From Sinorhizobium psoraleae (GTDB lineage: Bacteria; Pseudomonadota; Alphaproteobacteria; Rhizobiales; Rhizobiaceae): 64,000 bases of DNA. The stretch is from contig NZ_JABEKV010000004.1 in assembly GCF_013283645.1 (NCBI RefSeq), positions 734,889 through 798,888 of the forward strand. The letters run 5' to 3'. The notes under the pieces were generated by a model. The model saw only the letters and a list, made by a program, of their open reading frames with translations. It was not told the DNA's origin and did no database searches. A program made the translations under genes and the position numbers. How positions within the stretch are numbered: position 1 is the first letter of the stretch; each line of letters starts with the position of its first letter. Positions 51,414-60,599 of this stretch are shown here, one piece after another.

Positions 51414-52331
51414 ATGGCATCCTTCGGGATCAAGGTCATCCGTACCGCACTGAAGGCGGTGTCCGCCGTCTCACCCGAGGCTGCCGGCAGGCTCGCCTTC
51501 AGAATCGTCTGTCTCACGCCGGGCCGCAAGCCGAAAAGCGGCAAGGAGGCGGCCTTGCTGAAAGCGGCGGCGCCGATCATGGAGCACTCGCGGAAGGTCA
51601 CTCTGTCCTTTGCCGGCGGTTGGGTCGTTGCCCACCACTTCGCGCGGCGCGTCGATCCGGACGGGCCGCGGATCCTGCTCGCGCACGGCTGGGGATCGCG
51701 CAGCGACTATCTCGCGACCTTGATCGATGGCCTGCTCGCAGCCGGGGCGGAGGTGGTCGCACTCGACTGGCCGGGCCACGGTGCGTCGCCGGGACGGTCG
51801 CTGACCATGCCTCAGGCGGTGAGGGCGATCGATGCGGCCTGGCGCCACTTCGATGGCTTCGACGTGGCAGTCGGCCATTCCTTCGGCGGCGCGAGCCTCG
51901 CCTGCGCGGCTGGCGCGGTCGTGTGCGACGTGCCCGCGCGTGTGCCGGCAAAAATGGTGCTGATCGGCGCGCCAAGCGAAATGACCTGGCTCTTCAATGG
52001 TTTCGGCAAAATGATGGCTCTCGCGCCGGCGGCCCAGGCGGCATTCGAGGGCATGGTCGAACGCCTCTCGGGACGCCGGGTCGATGCCTTTGATGCGGCC
52101 CGCATTCTCGGCATGCTGAGGAAGCCGGTGCTCGTCGTCCATGCGGAGGACGACAAGGAGGTTTCCGCCACCCATGCCCGCCGCTACGGCGCGGCCGGGC
52201 CGAACGTCGAGTTGTACTGGGCGAACGGCTTCGGCCATCGCCGCATCGTTTCCGCGGATCCGGTCATCGACAGGATCAAGGCTTTCCTTAACGAAAGTAA
52301 AAAAGGTGCTCACCTGAGAAGAATCGCCTGA
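51414..52331 (+). CDS. Alpha/beta hydrolase
   Basis: 305-aa alpha/beta-hydrolase fold. Oxyanion region LLAHGWGSRSDYL, nucleophile elbow VGHSFGGASLA (Ser), acid in VVHAEDDKEV and His in NGFGHRRIV. No signal peptide. The substrate is unknown. Probably controlled by the divergent MarR repressor. Confidence 0.9.
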   Translation: MASFGIKVIRTALKAVSAVSPEAAGRLAFRIVCLTPGRKPKSGKEAALLKAAAPIMEHSRKVTLSFAGGWVVAHHFARRVDPDGPRILLAHGWGSRSDYLATLIDGLLAAGAEVVALDWPGHGASPGRSLTMPQAVRAIDAAWRHFDGFDVAVGHSFGGASLACAAGAVVCDVPARVPAKMVLIGAPSEMTWLFNGFGKMMALAPAAQAAFEGMVERLSGRRVDAFDAARILGMLRKPVLVVHAEDDKEVSATHARRYGAAGPNVELYWANGFGHRRIVSADPVIDRIKAFLNESKKGAHLRRIA

Positions 52332-52398
52332 TGCTGTCATCAGGGCGTCATGCTATCCATCGAAAGCGCGTGCAAGAGCAAGCGTCACGGAGGATGAA

Positions 52399-53007
52399 AT
52401 GACGGTCATCAGCACGGTCGAGGAACTGAAGGCACTCTACGGCGACACGAGCGAAGCATCGGTGGTCAAGGTGACGAAGACGCTGACGGCCGAATACCGG
52501 CAGATGATCGAGGCGTCGCCCTTTGCCGCGCTTGCGACCGTCGGGCCGGAGGGGCTCGATTGCTCGCCGCGCGGCGACGATCGATGCGTCGTCCGGATCG
52601 CCGACGAGAAGACCGTACTGATGCCTGATTGGCGCGGCAACAACCGCGTCGATTCTCTTCTCAATATTGTCCGCGATCCGAGGGTGGCGCTGATGTTCCT
52701 CGTTCCCGGATCGAATACGACGATGCGCATCAATGGCACGGCCGTCGTCAGCGTCGATCCGGCGCTGACCAGTTCCTTCGAGGTCGACGGCAAGCATCCT
52801 CGCAGTGTCATCGTGGTCACGATCGAGGAGGTTTATTTCCAGTGCGCGCGGGCGCTCATCCGTTCGCAGCTCTGGAACCCGGATCGCTTCGTCGATCCGG
52901 CATCGCTGCCGACGCCGGGCACGCTGCTGAAAGCCGCAAAGGCCGATTTCGACAACGAAACTTACGACCGGGAATGGGCCGGACGCGCCGCCAAGACCAT
53001 GTGGTAA
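52399..53007 (+). CDS. Pyridoxamine 5'-phosphate oxidase family flavoprotein
   Basis: 202-aa PNPOx-like split-barrel protein of the MSMEG_1061 type: SPFAALATVGPEGLDCSPRG, then VLMPDWRGNNRVDSLLNIV, RVALMFLVPGSNTTMRINGT and YFQCARALIRSQLW. It binds FMN or F420-like cofactors in relatives; the reaction is unknown and it is not PdxH. GGAGG site before the ATG. It follows the hydrolase gene by 67 bp. Confidence 0.88.
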   Translation: MTVISTVEELKALYGDTSEASVVKVTKTLTAEYRQMIEASPFAALATVGPEGLDCSPRGDDRCVVRIADEKTVLMPDWRGNNRVDSLLNIVRDPRVALMFLVPGSNTTMRINGTAVVSVDPALTSSFEVDGKHPRSVIVVTIEEVYFQCARALIRSQLWNPDRFVDPASLPTPGTLLKAAKADFDNETYDREWAGRAAKTMW

Positions 53008-53061
53008 GCGCCGCCGATCATTCGAGGGCGCGGCAGAACGCGGCTTGCATGATCACGGCGC

Positions 53062-54132
53062 CTAGCGGCGATAGATCAGCCAGTTGCGGCCGGAATCCTT
53101 GCGCATTCCTTCCTCGAAGAGGACCGTCCGGTTTCGCCCGGCATTCTTGGCCGAATAAAGAGCGATATCGGCCTTGTTGTAGAGATCGACCGGATCGTCC
53201 GCTTCGGTCGCCATGCAGACGCCGACGGAGAGGGTGATTGGGCCGTAATTAACGCCGGTCCTGGAATTCTTGAAGGGCGTGCCGGCAAGCACGGTGCGGA
53301 TTCGGTCGGCCGCCTGCAGGCATTCTTCCTGGGTGCAATCGCTGAGAATGATGGCGAATTCCTCGCCGCCGGTGCGCGCGACGAACGCCTCCCGCCGCAA
53401 GTTGGCGCGGATGACATTGCCGACGGTGGCAAGAATCTTGTCGCCGACGGGATGACCGAACGTGTCGTTGACCTTCTTGAAATGATCGATATCGGCGACG
53501 AGCAGGCCGGTGAAGTTACGCACATGTTCGCTGTTGTAGACGGCAGCCAGGGTGTCGTCGAAGGCCCGCCGGTTGGCAAGACGCGTCAGCGAATCGGTGT
53601 TGGCGATGCGCTTGTATTCATCGAGCTCCTGCCGGATGACCTCCATCTCGAAGGACTTCTGGACGACGTTCTGAACGCGCTCCTTGCCCTGGTTCATCGT
53701 GTCGACGGTCGCTTCGGTCAGGATGCCGATGGCGTGGCGCAGAATGTCGGCGCTCGCGGCGCTCTTGCTGGTCATGTTGAGATAGGCTTCGTCGAGAACC
53801 TTGTTGTAATTCTCGAGCGCATATTGCTCGTCCTTCAAGAGGTTGACGAGCTCGGTCAGCTTGGCGGCAAGCGTGTTATGCGCCCGCTCGATGCCGTTCG
53901 GATGGTGAATATGGCTGAAGTATTGAGCGCCGATCGCGTCCAGTTCTTCCTGCGTCGCCCGGCTGCCAAGCGCCGCAAGCTCCTTGGACAGTTGCGGGTT
54001 CGAGCCGAGATAGGCCTCGTAATAAAGCTCGTAGTTGCGCGGTATCGGCGCGACCCCCATCATCCGCATCGCGTGGGTGACCTGCGCTGCAATATCGGGC
54101 GTCGGCGTCTTGTTTGAGGTTGCCGTTTGCAT
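53062..54132 (-). CDS. GGDEF diguanylate cyclase
   Basis: 356-aa soluble protein. The N-terminal half is helical with no membrane segment or known sensor. The GGDEF domain begins near residue 175 (RIANTDSLTRLANRRAFDD), with GLLVADIDHFKKVND and active site GGEEF at residues 255-259. No RxxD inhibitory site is seen at the usual place, so product inhibition may be absent. No EAL domain. The ATG at 54132 has AAGGAGGT at ideal spacing. Confidence 0.92.
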   Translation of the reverse strand: MQTATSNKTPTPDIAAQVTHAMRMMGVAPIPRNYELYYEAYLGSNPQLSKELAALGSRATQEELDAIGAQYFSHIHHPNGIERAHNTLAAKLTELVNLLKDEQYALENYNKVLDEAYLNMTSKSAASADILRHAIGILTEATVDTMNQGKERVQNVVQKSFEMEVIRQELDEYKRIANTDSLTRLANRRAFDDTLAAVYNSEHVRNFTGLLVADIDHFKKVNDTFGHPVGDKILATVGNVIRANLRREAFVARTGGEEFAIILSDCTQEECLQAADRIRTVLAGTPFKNSRTGVNYGPITLSVGVCMATEADDPVDLYNKADIALYSAKNAGRNRTVLFEEGMRKDSGRNWLIYRR

Positions 54133-54327
54133 ATGCAAACCTCCTTAATTTATCCAATTCTAAATTCTGGTGATTTTTAGGGGGAAATGATTTGTGAAGT
54201 CTTAACAATTGCTTGAGCGCATCGAGACAATTCGACCAATTTCGGTCTGATGCGCCGAGTGCCGCGATATGCCGGCGGGGGATGTTGCCGCGGCGCCGTA
54301 AACAGGGGCCGCGGCAATCGACATCGA

Positions 54328-55719
54328 TCAGGCAGGGCTGATCATCGTTTCCGGACGAACGATCGCGTCGAACTCTTCGTTCGTCACATAACCGCCGCCG
54401 ACGGCCTCCTCGCGAAGGGTCGTGCCGTTCTTGTGCGCAGTCTTGGCGATCTTCGCGGCATTGTCGTATCCGATCTTCGGCGCCAGTGCGGTGACGAGCA
54501 TCAGCGAGCGGTCGAGCGCCGCCTTGATGTTGTCTTCGCGAGCCTCGATGCCGACGATGCAATTGTCGGTGAAGGAGACCGCGGCGTCAGCGAGAAGCTG
54601 TACCGACTGAAGGAAGTTGTAGGCCATCAGCGGATTGTAGACGTTGAGTTCGAAATGGCCCTGGCTGCCGGCGAAGGTCAGGGACGCATGGTTGCCGAAC
54701 ACCTGCACGCAAACCTGCGTCAGCGCTTCGCACTGAGTCGGGTTGACCTTGCCCGGCATGATCGAGGAGCCGGGCTCGTTCTCCGGCAATGACAGCTCGC
54801 CGAGGCCGGAGCGCGGACCGGAGCCCAGGAAGCGGATATCATTGGCGATCTTGAAGAGTGCGGCCGCGGTGGCGTTGATCGCACCGTGGCTGAAGACCAT
54901 CGAATCGTGGGCCGCGAGCGCTTCGAACTTGTTCGGCGCGGATGTGAAGGCGATGCCGGTGATCGCGGCGATCTCTTGCGCCACCTTCTCGGCAAAGCCG
55001 ACCGGCGCGTTGAGGCCGGTGCCGACGGCAGTGCCGCCCTGGGCGAGCTCGCAGAGACCGGGCAGGGTCATCTCGATGCGCTTGATCGATGAGGCGACCT
55101 GCGCGGCATAGCCGGAAAACTCCTGACCAAGCGTCAGCGGCGTCGCGTCCTGCGTGTGGGTGCGACCGATCTTGATGATGTGGTCGAAGGCCTTCACCTT
55201 TTCCTCGAGCGCCTTGTGCAGGTGCTTCAGCGCCGGCAGCAGGTCGTGGATGACGCGCTCCGCACAGGCGATGTGCATGGCCGTCGGATAGGTGTCGTTC
55301 GAGGACTGGCTCATGTTCACGTGGTCGTTCGGGTGAACGGGCTTCTTCGAACCCATCACGCCGCCGAGCAGTTCGATCGCCCGGTTGGAAATGACCTCGT
55401 TCGCATTCATGTTCGACTGCGTGCCGGAGCCGGTCTGCCAGACGACCAGCGGGAAATGATCATTGAGCTGGCCGTCGATGACTTCCTGCGCGGCCTTGAC
55501 GATCGAATCGCCGATTGCCGGGTCGAGGCGGCCGAGCGCCATGTTGGCACGTGCCGCCGCCTGCTTGACGATGCCGAGCGCCCGGACGATCGCGACGGGT
55601 TGCTTTTCCCAGCCGATTTTGAAGTTGCCGAGCGAGCGTTGCGCCTGAGCGCCCCAGTAGCGGTCGTTCGCCACTTCAATGGGGCCGAACGTATCTGTTT
55701 CGGTGCGGGTCGATGTCAT
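54328..55719 (-). CDS. fumC: Fumarate hydratase class II (FumC)
   Basis: 463-aa TCA-cycle enzyme interconverting fumarate and malate. Superfamily signature [17 protein letters not shown]; other blocks [40 protein letters not shown] and [16 protein letters not shown]. Iron-independent class, distinct from argininosuccinate lyase or aspartase by these segments. The start at 55719 ([12 protein letters not shown]) has AAGGCAGGT. Confidence 0.97.
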   Translation of the reverse strand: MTSTRTETDTFGPIEVANDRYWGAQAQRSLGNFKIGWEKQPVAIVRALGIVKQAAARANMALGRLDPAIGDSIVKAAQEVIDGQLNDHFPLVVWQTGSGTQSNMNANEVISNRAIELLGGVMGSKKPVHPNDHVNMSQSSNDTYPTAMHIACAERVIHDLLPALKHLHKALEEKVKAFDHIIKIGRTHTQDATPLTLGQEFSGYAAQVASSIKRIEMTLPGLCELAQGGTAVGTGLNAPVGFAEKVAQEIAAITGIAFTSAPNKFEALAAHDSMVFSHGAINATAAALFKIANDIRFLGSGPRSGLGELSLPENEPGSSIMPGKVNPTQCEALTQVCVQVFGNHASLTFAGSQGHFELNVYNPLMAYNFLQSVQLLADAAVSFTDNCIVGIEAREDNIKAALDRSLMLVTALAPKIGYDNAAKIAKTAHKNGTTLREEAVGGGYVTNEEFDAIVRPETMISPA

Positions 55720-56031
55720 CGTGATACCTGCCTTCGTCTGCGGTTCATGAAGCCGAGGCGAGAAACGTGTCTCAGCCGGTCGTTCCACCCCGGTGTGCCG
55801 GGCATCTCTCTGCCCCGGTCACACAAGCTTGTAAAGGGGCGGCAAGTGCATCGCAGCGCCTACAATCGTTTGAATTGTTGCACCGCGGCAATTGCTCTGC
55901 TTCCGGCTGTGTCGGCTGATCCGAGGGGTCGCGGTCGCAGGGGTTGTGACCTTTCCGTCACATTGCGCGTTTTCCTTTTGAGGGGACGACTGTGCCCCGG
56001 GAAATATTGAGACGCGCGCGAGGAGGGAAAA
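55720..56031. other. Divergent intergenic region fumC/LDT
   Basis: About 310 bp. It should contain the fumC promoter and that of the L,D-transpeptidase unit. A GGAAC on the minus strand (about 55786) is followed by GTTT two bases too close for an RpoE2 promoter. No gene was seen. Confidence 0.4.
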
Positions 56032-56241
56032 ATGAAATGCGAATCAATTTTTTATGACGCTTCACGCATCTTCCGAGGGATGTGTTTTGGGACAGGTTTT
56101 GGCGGGTGTCGGCCGCGCGGGGGCCGGGCGTTTCCTTTTCATTCACCATCCTTTTCTATAAGTCGGGGAGCACGAGGGCGTGGCGAGAATCTGGCAGCGG
56201 TCGAATTCGGCGGCAACGCGATACGGGGATCTATGTTCTAA
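56032..56241 (+). CDS. Possible 69-aa leader ORF coupled to the L,D-transpeptidase gene
   Basis: ATG at 56032 follows an excellent ribosome binding site (GAGGAGGGAAAA), and the TAA stop (56239-56241) overlaps the ATG of the transpeptidase gene by one base (TAATG). The product (MKCESIFYDASRIFRGMCFG then Gly/Arg-rich) has no recognisable domain and may not be functional; the translation itself could deliver ribosomes to the downstream gene, whose own site is weak. Confidence 0.4.
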   Translation: MKCESIFYDASRIFRGMCFGTGFGGCRPRGGRAFPFHSPSFSISRGARGRGENLAAVEFGGNAIRGSMF

Positions 56242-58139
56242 TGAAAATTATCAAATCGGCAGCGATTGTGGCGCTCATGACCGGGTGTGCGGTTGCAACG
56301 ATCGATGTGCAGCCGGCATCGGCGATCACCCTGATGGACTTCATCCGCGGCGGCAAGAAAAGAACGTCGCCGGAGCGCGCCCGGCCTGCCCAGCCGCTGC
56401 CGGGCGTAGGCATGATGGTGCCGCAGCAGATCGACCCGCGAACAGCTGCCAAACCGCCGCGCGTCACCGGGCCGCGGTACTATAGCTATAAGCCCGAACC
56501 GCTCCGCCGGATTGCCACGGACCGCTTGCTCGATCCTGTTGTCACCGGCTCGGTGCAGAACGGCGCCTTGCCCCCGATGCTGCGTCAGCCGCTTTCGGAT
56601 GCGCGGCAGTTTCTTCCCGAAATCAACGTCCGCGCCACGGCCGATGTCGCGAAGGCGGTCGAGAACTACTATGGCGCACGGACGGCCTTCGTGTGGATCG
56701 ATGGCACCGGCGTCAGCGCGCGCGCCAAATCGGCACTTTCCGTACTCGCGCAAGCCGCCAAGGTCGGCCTCGACCCGCAGGACTATGCGGTTGATGTGCC
56801 GTCCGACACCTTCGATCGCGGCGACATGATCGCTCGCGAAAAGGCGCTGGTGCAGTTCGAAATAGCGATGTCCGTTGCGACCCTGACCTATGTCCAGGAC
56901 ACGGTGCGCGGGCGCATCGATCCGAACAAGATCTCCGGTTATCACGACTTCAAACGCAAGAGCGTCGATCTCTTCGCCTTCCTGGACAAGCTGGCGGGAA
57001 GCGATGATGTCGCGGTGTTGCTCGAGAGCCAGAATCCCAAGAGCACGCAATTCCTGGCGTTGAAGGCGGAATTGGAACGTCTGCGCGCGCAGACCGATGC
57101 GACGCCGCGCGTGGAAATCGCTGCTGGTACGCTCCTGAAGCCCGGCCAAAGCAACCCGGAACTCGCCAATGTCATCGCCGGCATCAAGCTCAAGGCGTCC
57201 GAAACGCTGAAGGCTGAACACTCCGTCGTGCTTGCCAGCTATAGCGGGACCCCGGACTATACGCCCGAACTGGTGTCCGTCGTCGAAGCCTTCCAGAAGG
57301 AGCACGGGCTGAAGGCCGATGGCGTCGTCGGCCAGGCCTCGATCCGCGCGCTGACGGGCGGCGACACGACCGCCAGCAAGATCAACAAGCTCGAGATCGC
57401 GATGGAGCAGGCGCGCTGGCTGCCGGACGGATTGGGCAGCCGCTACGTCTTCATCAACCAGCCGGCCTTCACGGCGTCCTATGCGGACCAGGGTGTCGAG
57501 CAGTTCTCCATGCGCGTCGTGGTCGGTTCGAAGACGAACCAGACCTACTTCTTCCAGGACGAGATCCAGACAGTGGAAGTCAATCCCTACTGGGGCGTGC
57601 CGCAGTCGATCATCGTCAACGAGATGCTGCCGAAGCTGCGCAGCGATCCCGGCTATCTCGACCGCATGGGCTATCAGGTCGAGGTGGGTGGCCGCGTCGT
57701 CTCGTCGTCCGCCGTCAATTGGTATGCATCGACCTCGTCGATCGCAGTGCGCCAGCCGCCGAGCAGCGACAACGCGCTTGGCGAACTCAAGATTCTCTTC
57801 CCGAACGCCCATGCGATCTACATGCACGACACGCCGTCGAAGAGCTTCTTCAAGCGCGACCAGCGGGCGCTCAGCCACGGCTGTGTTCGCCTCGCCGATC
57901 CCCGCCGAATGGCGGCCGCTGTCCTCGGCGTCAGCATGGACGAAGTCGGCAAGGAGATTGCCACGGGGCACAACCGGGCTCTGCCGGTGCCTCAGAAAGT
58001 GCCGGTCTATGTTTCCTATTTCACGGCATGGCCGAACAAGGATGGCAAGGTCGAGTATTTCAACGACGTCTATGACCGGGACATGTACATGAACCGGGCA
58101 TTGGAGGCGACGCGCAACACGCGACGCGCCGAAGGTTAG
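56241..58139 (+). CDS. L,D-transpeptidase (YcbB/LdtD-like) with peptidoglycan-binding domain
   Basis: 632-aa periplasmic enzyme that makes 3-3 peptidoglycan cross-links. Signal peptide MKIIKSAAIVALMTGCAVAT to ASA. A scaffold region (residues about 130-330) contains NYYGARTAFVWIDG and VGLDPQDYAV; a PG_binding_1 repeat follows (VVEAFQKEHGLKADGVVGQA); the YkuD catalytic domain ends with IYMHDTPSKSFF and the active-site SHGCVRL near residues 545-551 (nucleophile Cys). Rhizobial walls are rich in 3-3 links. The start at 56241 may be coupled to the short ORF just upstream. Confidence 0.92.
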   Translation: MKIIKSAAIVALMTGCAVATIDVQPASAITLMDFIRGGKKRTSPERARPAQPLPGVGMMVPQQIDPRTAAKPPRVTGPRYYSYKPEPLRRIATDRLLDPVVTGSVQNGALPPMLRQPLSDARQFLPEINVRATADVAKAVENYYGARTAFVWIDGTGVSARAKSALSVLAQAAKVGLDPQDYAVDVPSDTFDRGDMIAREKALVQFEIAMSVATLTYVQDTVRGRIDPNKISGYHDFKRKSVDLFAFLDKLAGSDDVAVLLESQNPKSTQFLALKAELERLRAQTDATPRVEIAAGTLLKPGQSNPELANVIAGIKLKASETLKAEHSVVLASYSGTPDYTPELVSVVEAFQKEHGLKADGVVGQASIRALTGGDTTASKINKLEIAMEQARWLPDGLGSRYVFINQPAFTASYADQGVEQFSMRVVVGSKTNQTYFFQDEIQTVEVNPYWGVPQSIIVNEMLPKLRSDPGYLDRMGYQVEVGGRVVSSSAVNWYASTSSIAVRQPPSSDNALGELKILFPNAHAIYMHDTPSKSFFKRDQRALSHGCVRLADPRRMAAAVLGVSMDEVGKEIATGHNRALPVPQKVPVYVSYFTAWPNKDGKVEYFNDVYDRDMYMNRALEATRNTRRAEG

Positions 58140-58168
58140 AAAGGGAAGGGCCGCGCGAGCGGCCCTTT

Positions 58169-58852
58169 TCATTTGGGCTTCCGGCCGATTACCGTCTCGA
58201 CCAGATGTGGCGTCAGTTCATCGAAATGCTGGATGATGCGATCGGGCGAGAGGCTTTCGATCGGCACGTCGGAATAGCCGAACGGTACGGCGATCGACGG
58301 AACGGCAGCGTTGCGGGCGACCAGGATATCGTTGAGGCTGTCGCCGACCATCACCGCTCGTCCCGCGATACCGCCGGCATTCGCGACCGTCGAGAGGAGG
58401 TGCTCGGCATGCGGCTTGCGCACGGTGAAGGTGTCGCCGCCCGAGACGGCCGCAAATCGGTCGAGCAGGCCGAGCCCTTCAAGCAGGCGTCTTGCCAGCA
58501 TCTCAGGCTTGTTGGTGCAGACGGCGAGCTTAAGCCCGGCATCCTGCAGGCGGTCGAGTGCGGCGACCAGCCCCGGATAGGGAACGGATGTCCCCGGCAT
58601 CGAGCCGTGGTAGAAATCCACGAACTCCTTCATCTGCCAGACAAGGTTCTCTTCGCTGAGTGCCTTGCCGCGTAGCGCAAACGTGCGCTCGATCATCGCA
58701 CGGGCGCCATGACCGACGAGATGGGTCAGGTCGGCATAGGTGACGGGCTCGACGCCGGCCTGCGTGACGGCGTGATTGAGGCTGGCGACGAGGTCCGGAG
58801 CGGTGTCGACAAGTGTACCGTCGAGATCAAAGACGACAAGGGGAGGAGACAC
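58169..58852 (-). CDS. gph: Phosphoglycolate phosphatase Gph (HAD family)
   Basis: 227-aa HAD phosphatase. Motif I VVFDLDGTLVDTAPDL, motif II VCTNKP, motif III KPHAEHL, motif IV GDSLNDILVARN. It removes phosphate from 2-phosphoglycolate. GTG start at 58852 (SPPLVVFD) with GAGGT upstream. It converges with the transpeptidase gene (30 bp) and is divergent from rpiA. Confidence 0.9.
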   Translation of the reverse strand: MSPPLVVFDLDGTLVDTAPDLVASLNHAVTQAGVEPVTYADLTHLVGHGARAMIERTFALRGKALSEENLVWQMKEFVDFYHGSMPGTSVPYPGLVAALDRLQDAGLKLAVCTNKPEMLARRLLEGLGLLDRFAAVSGGDTFTVRKPHAEHLLSTVANAGGIAGRAVMVGDSLNDILVARNAAVPSIAVPFGYSDVPIESLSPDRIIQHFDELTPHLVETVIGRKPK

Positions 58853-59074
58853 TGGGAACCTCGCGTTGGCGGAAATCGTAATGCTCGGGTAGGCGAAGTC
58901 CGCAAGAAAAGCAATGGCGCGGATCAGCGCAGCCGGCTTCTGGATTCCGGCAGAGCTCTCTTATTTTGACTTTTGTTTGCGGCGGCGGGCGTGTAAGTGT
59001 CTCAGCGGAAATTGGACAGTGGCTGGCCTGCATCGGCCCTGCCATCTGCGCGATCATGAGGGAGCGAGTGGCGC

Positions 59075-59770
59075 ATGGACGCCCGCCAAATGAAGATCAG
59101 GGCCGCCGCTGCGGCGCTCGAATATGTCGAAAATGGCATGCGGCTTGGAATCGGTACCGGTTCGACCGCCGAAGAGTTCGTCCGGTTACTGGGCGAAAAG
59201 GTTGCGTCGGGCTTTCAGATCGTCGGCGTGCCGACGTCCGAGCGCACGGCCAGGCTCTGCCTCGAGCTCGGCGTGCCGTTGAAGTCGCTGGACGAGCTGC
59301 CGGAACTGGATCTCACGATCGACGGCGCCGATGAGGTGGATGGAAAGCTTCGATTGATCAAAGGCGGGGGCGGGGCGCTGCTGCGCGAGAAAATCGTCGC
59401 CAGTGCCTCTGCGCGGATGATCGTCATTGCCGACGAATCGAAGATTGTCGACGTGCTCGGCGCCTTCAAGCTGCCGATCGAGGTAAATCCGTTCGGGCAG
59501 GTCGCGACGCGGCTGGCGATCGAGAAGGTGGCATCCCGGCTGGGATTGACTGGCGATATCGCCGTTCGTGCCTCGGGCGACGGCCCCTTCATGACCGACG
59601 GAGGACACCTCATTCTCGATGCATCTTTTGGCCGTATTCCTGATGCAGATGCGCTCGCGGCAGAGCTGAATGCCATCCCCGGGGTGGTCGAGCACGGGCT
59701 TTTCATCGGGATTGCGTCATTGGCGATCATCGCCGGTCCGGAGGGAGCGCGTACCCTGACGGCGTCCTGA
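59075..59770 (+). CDS. rpiA: Ribose-5-phosphate isomerase A
   Basis: 231-aa pentose-phosphate enzyme interconverting ribose 5-phosphate and ribulose 5-phosphate. Substrate loop [16 protein letters not shown], active-site [28 protein letters not shown], and [21 protein letters not shown] site. Start of a plus-strand run (rpiA, DUF2059, gor, aroF), each with its own spacing. Confidence 0.96.
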   Translation: MDARQMKIRAAAAALEYVENGMRLGIGTGSTAEEFVRLLGEKVASGFQIVGVPTSERTARLCLELGVPLKSLDELPELDLTIDGADEVDGKLRLIKGGGGALLREKIVASASARMIVIADESKIVDVLGAFKLPIEVNPFGQVATRLAIEKVASRLGLTGDIAVRASGDGPFMTDGGHLILDASFGRIPDADALAAELNAIPGVVEHGLFIGIASLAIIAGPEGARTLTAS

Positions 59771-59889
59771 GCCGATCCGACGCTTCGATGAGGCTTTGCG
59801 GACGGCGCAGAAAATAGGTTTCCGCACATATCTGCCTGGCGGCGGCAATCGGCCGGGCGACATGTGCCAACACAGGAGCATGGATAAAA

Positions 59890-60435
59890 ATGAACAAACT
59901 CACAGGTCTTGCCCGCACGTTCGCAGCTGCTGCCGTCCTCGTTTCGGTTGCGGTTCCGGCAGTTCGCGCCCAGGACGTGTCGGAAGATCAGATCAAGGCA
60001 GCCCGCGCGACCATCGCTGCGCTTGGCGTGACCAACACTTTCGACAACATTCTGCCGCGTCTCGCCGAACGCCTGAAGAATACGCTGATTCAGTCCTCGC
60101 CCAACCACCAGGAACTGATCACTGCGACGGTCGACGAGAAGGCGCTCGCTCTTGCTGCCCGGCGGGCGGACCTGGAGCGCGAGGCCGCTACCATTTACGC
60201 CAAGACCTTCTCGGTCGAAGAACTGAACGCGATCACCGAGTTCTATGCCTCGCCCGCCGGCAAGAAGCTGCTGAACGACGGTCCGATCGCTTCCCGCGAG
60301 TTGCTGAAGGCAGCCGATATCTGGGCCGCCGGCGTTTCGCGCGACCTGACCCAGGAGGCGACCAAGTCGCTCGATACGACCATCGGCGGCGCACCTGCAG
60401 CCGACGCTGGTACCGCCGCGCCGGCGCAGCAGTAA
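59890..60435 (+). CDS. DUF2059 exported protein
   Basis: 181-aa secreted protein with signal peptide (cleavage after VRA). The DUF2059 core is LAARRADLEREAATIYAKTF then SVEELNAITEFYASPAGKKLL. Ala/Gln-rich C-terminus. Function is unknown; it is conserved between rpiA and gor in rhizobia, from memory. A good AGGAG site precedes the ATG, and a strong terminator follows at 60462. Confidence 0.9.
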   Translation: MNKLTGLARTFAAAAVLVSVAVPAVRAQDVSEDQIKAARATIAALGVTNTFDNILPRLAERLKNTLIQSSPNHQELITATVDEKALALAARRADLEREAATIYAKTFSVEELNAITEFYASPAGKKLLNDGPIASRELLKAADIWAAGVSRDLTQEATKSLDTTIGGAPAADAGTAAPAQQ

Positions 60436-60461
60436 TGCCGCAAGGCCGGCGACAGATCGAT

Positions 60462-60494
60462 AAAGCCCGGAGCAATCCGGGCTTTTCTTTTTTT
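60462..60494 (+). terminator. Rho-independent terminator of the DUF2059 gene
   Basis: AAAGCCCGGA-GCAA-TCCGGGCTTT followed by TCTTTTTTTT, 27 bp past the stop. Confidence 0.94.
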
Positions 60495-60599
60495 GCGCCG
60501 CAAGACTATATCAATGGCGAAGGGTGAGGCGGGGTTCGTGCCTTCCATCCTCCGATCCGACATTTTCGACTGATACGATTTTCACACCAGGAGCTCGCC

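Noticed and set aside
55770-55790. GGAAC followed by GTTT on the minus strand before fumC
   Set aside because: The spacer is about two bases too short for the RpoE2 consensus.
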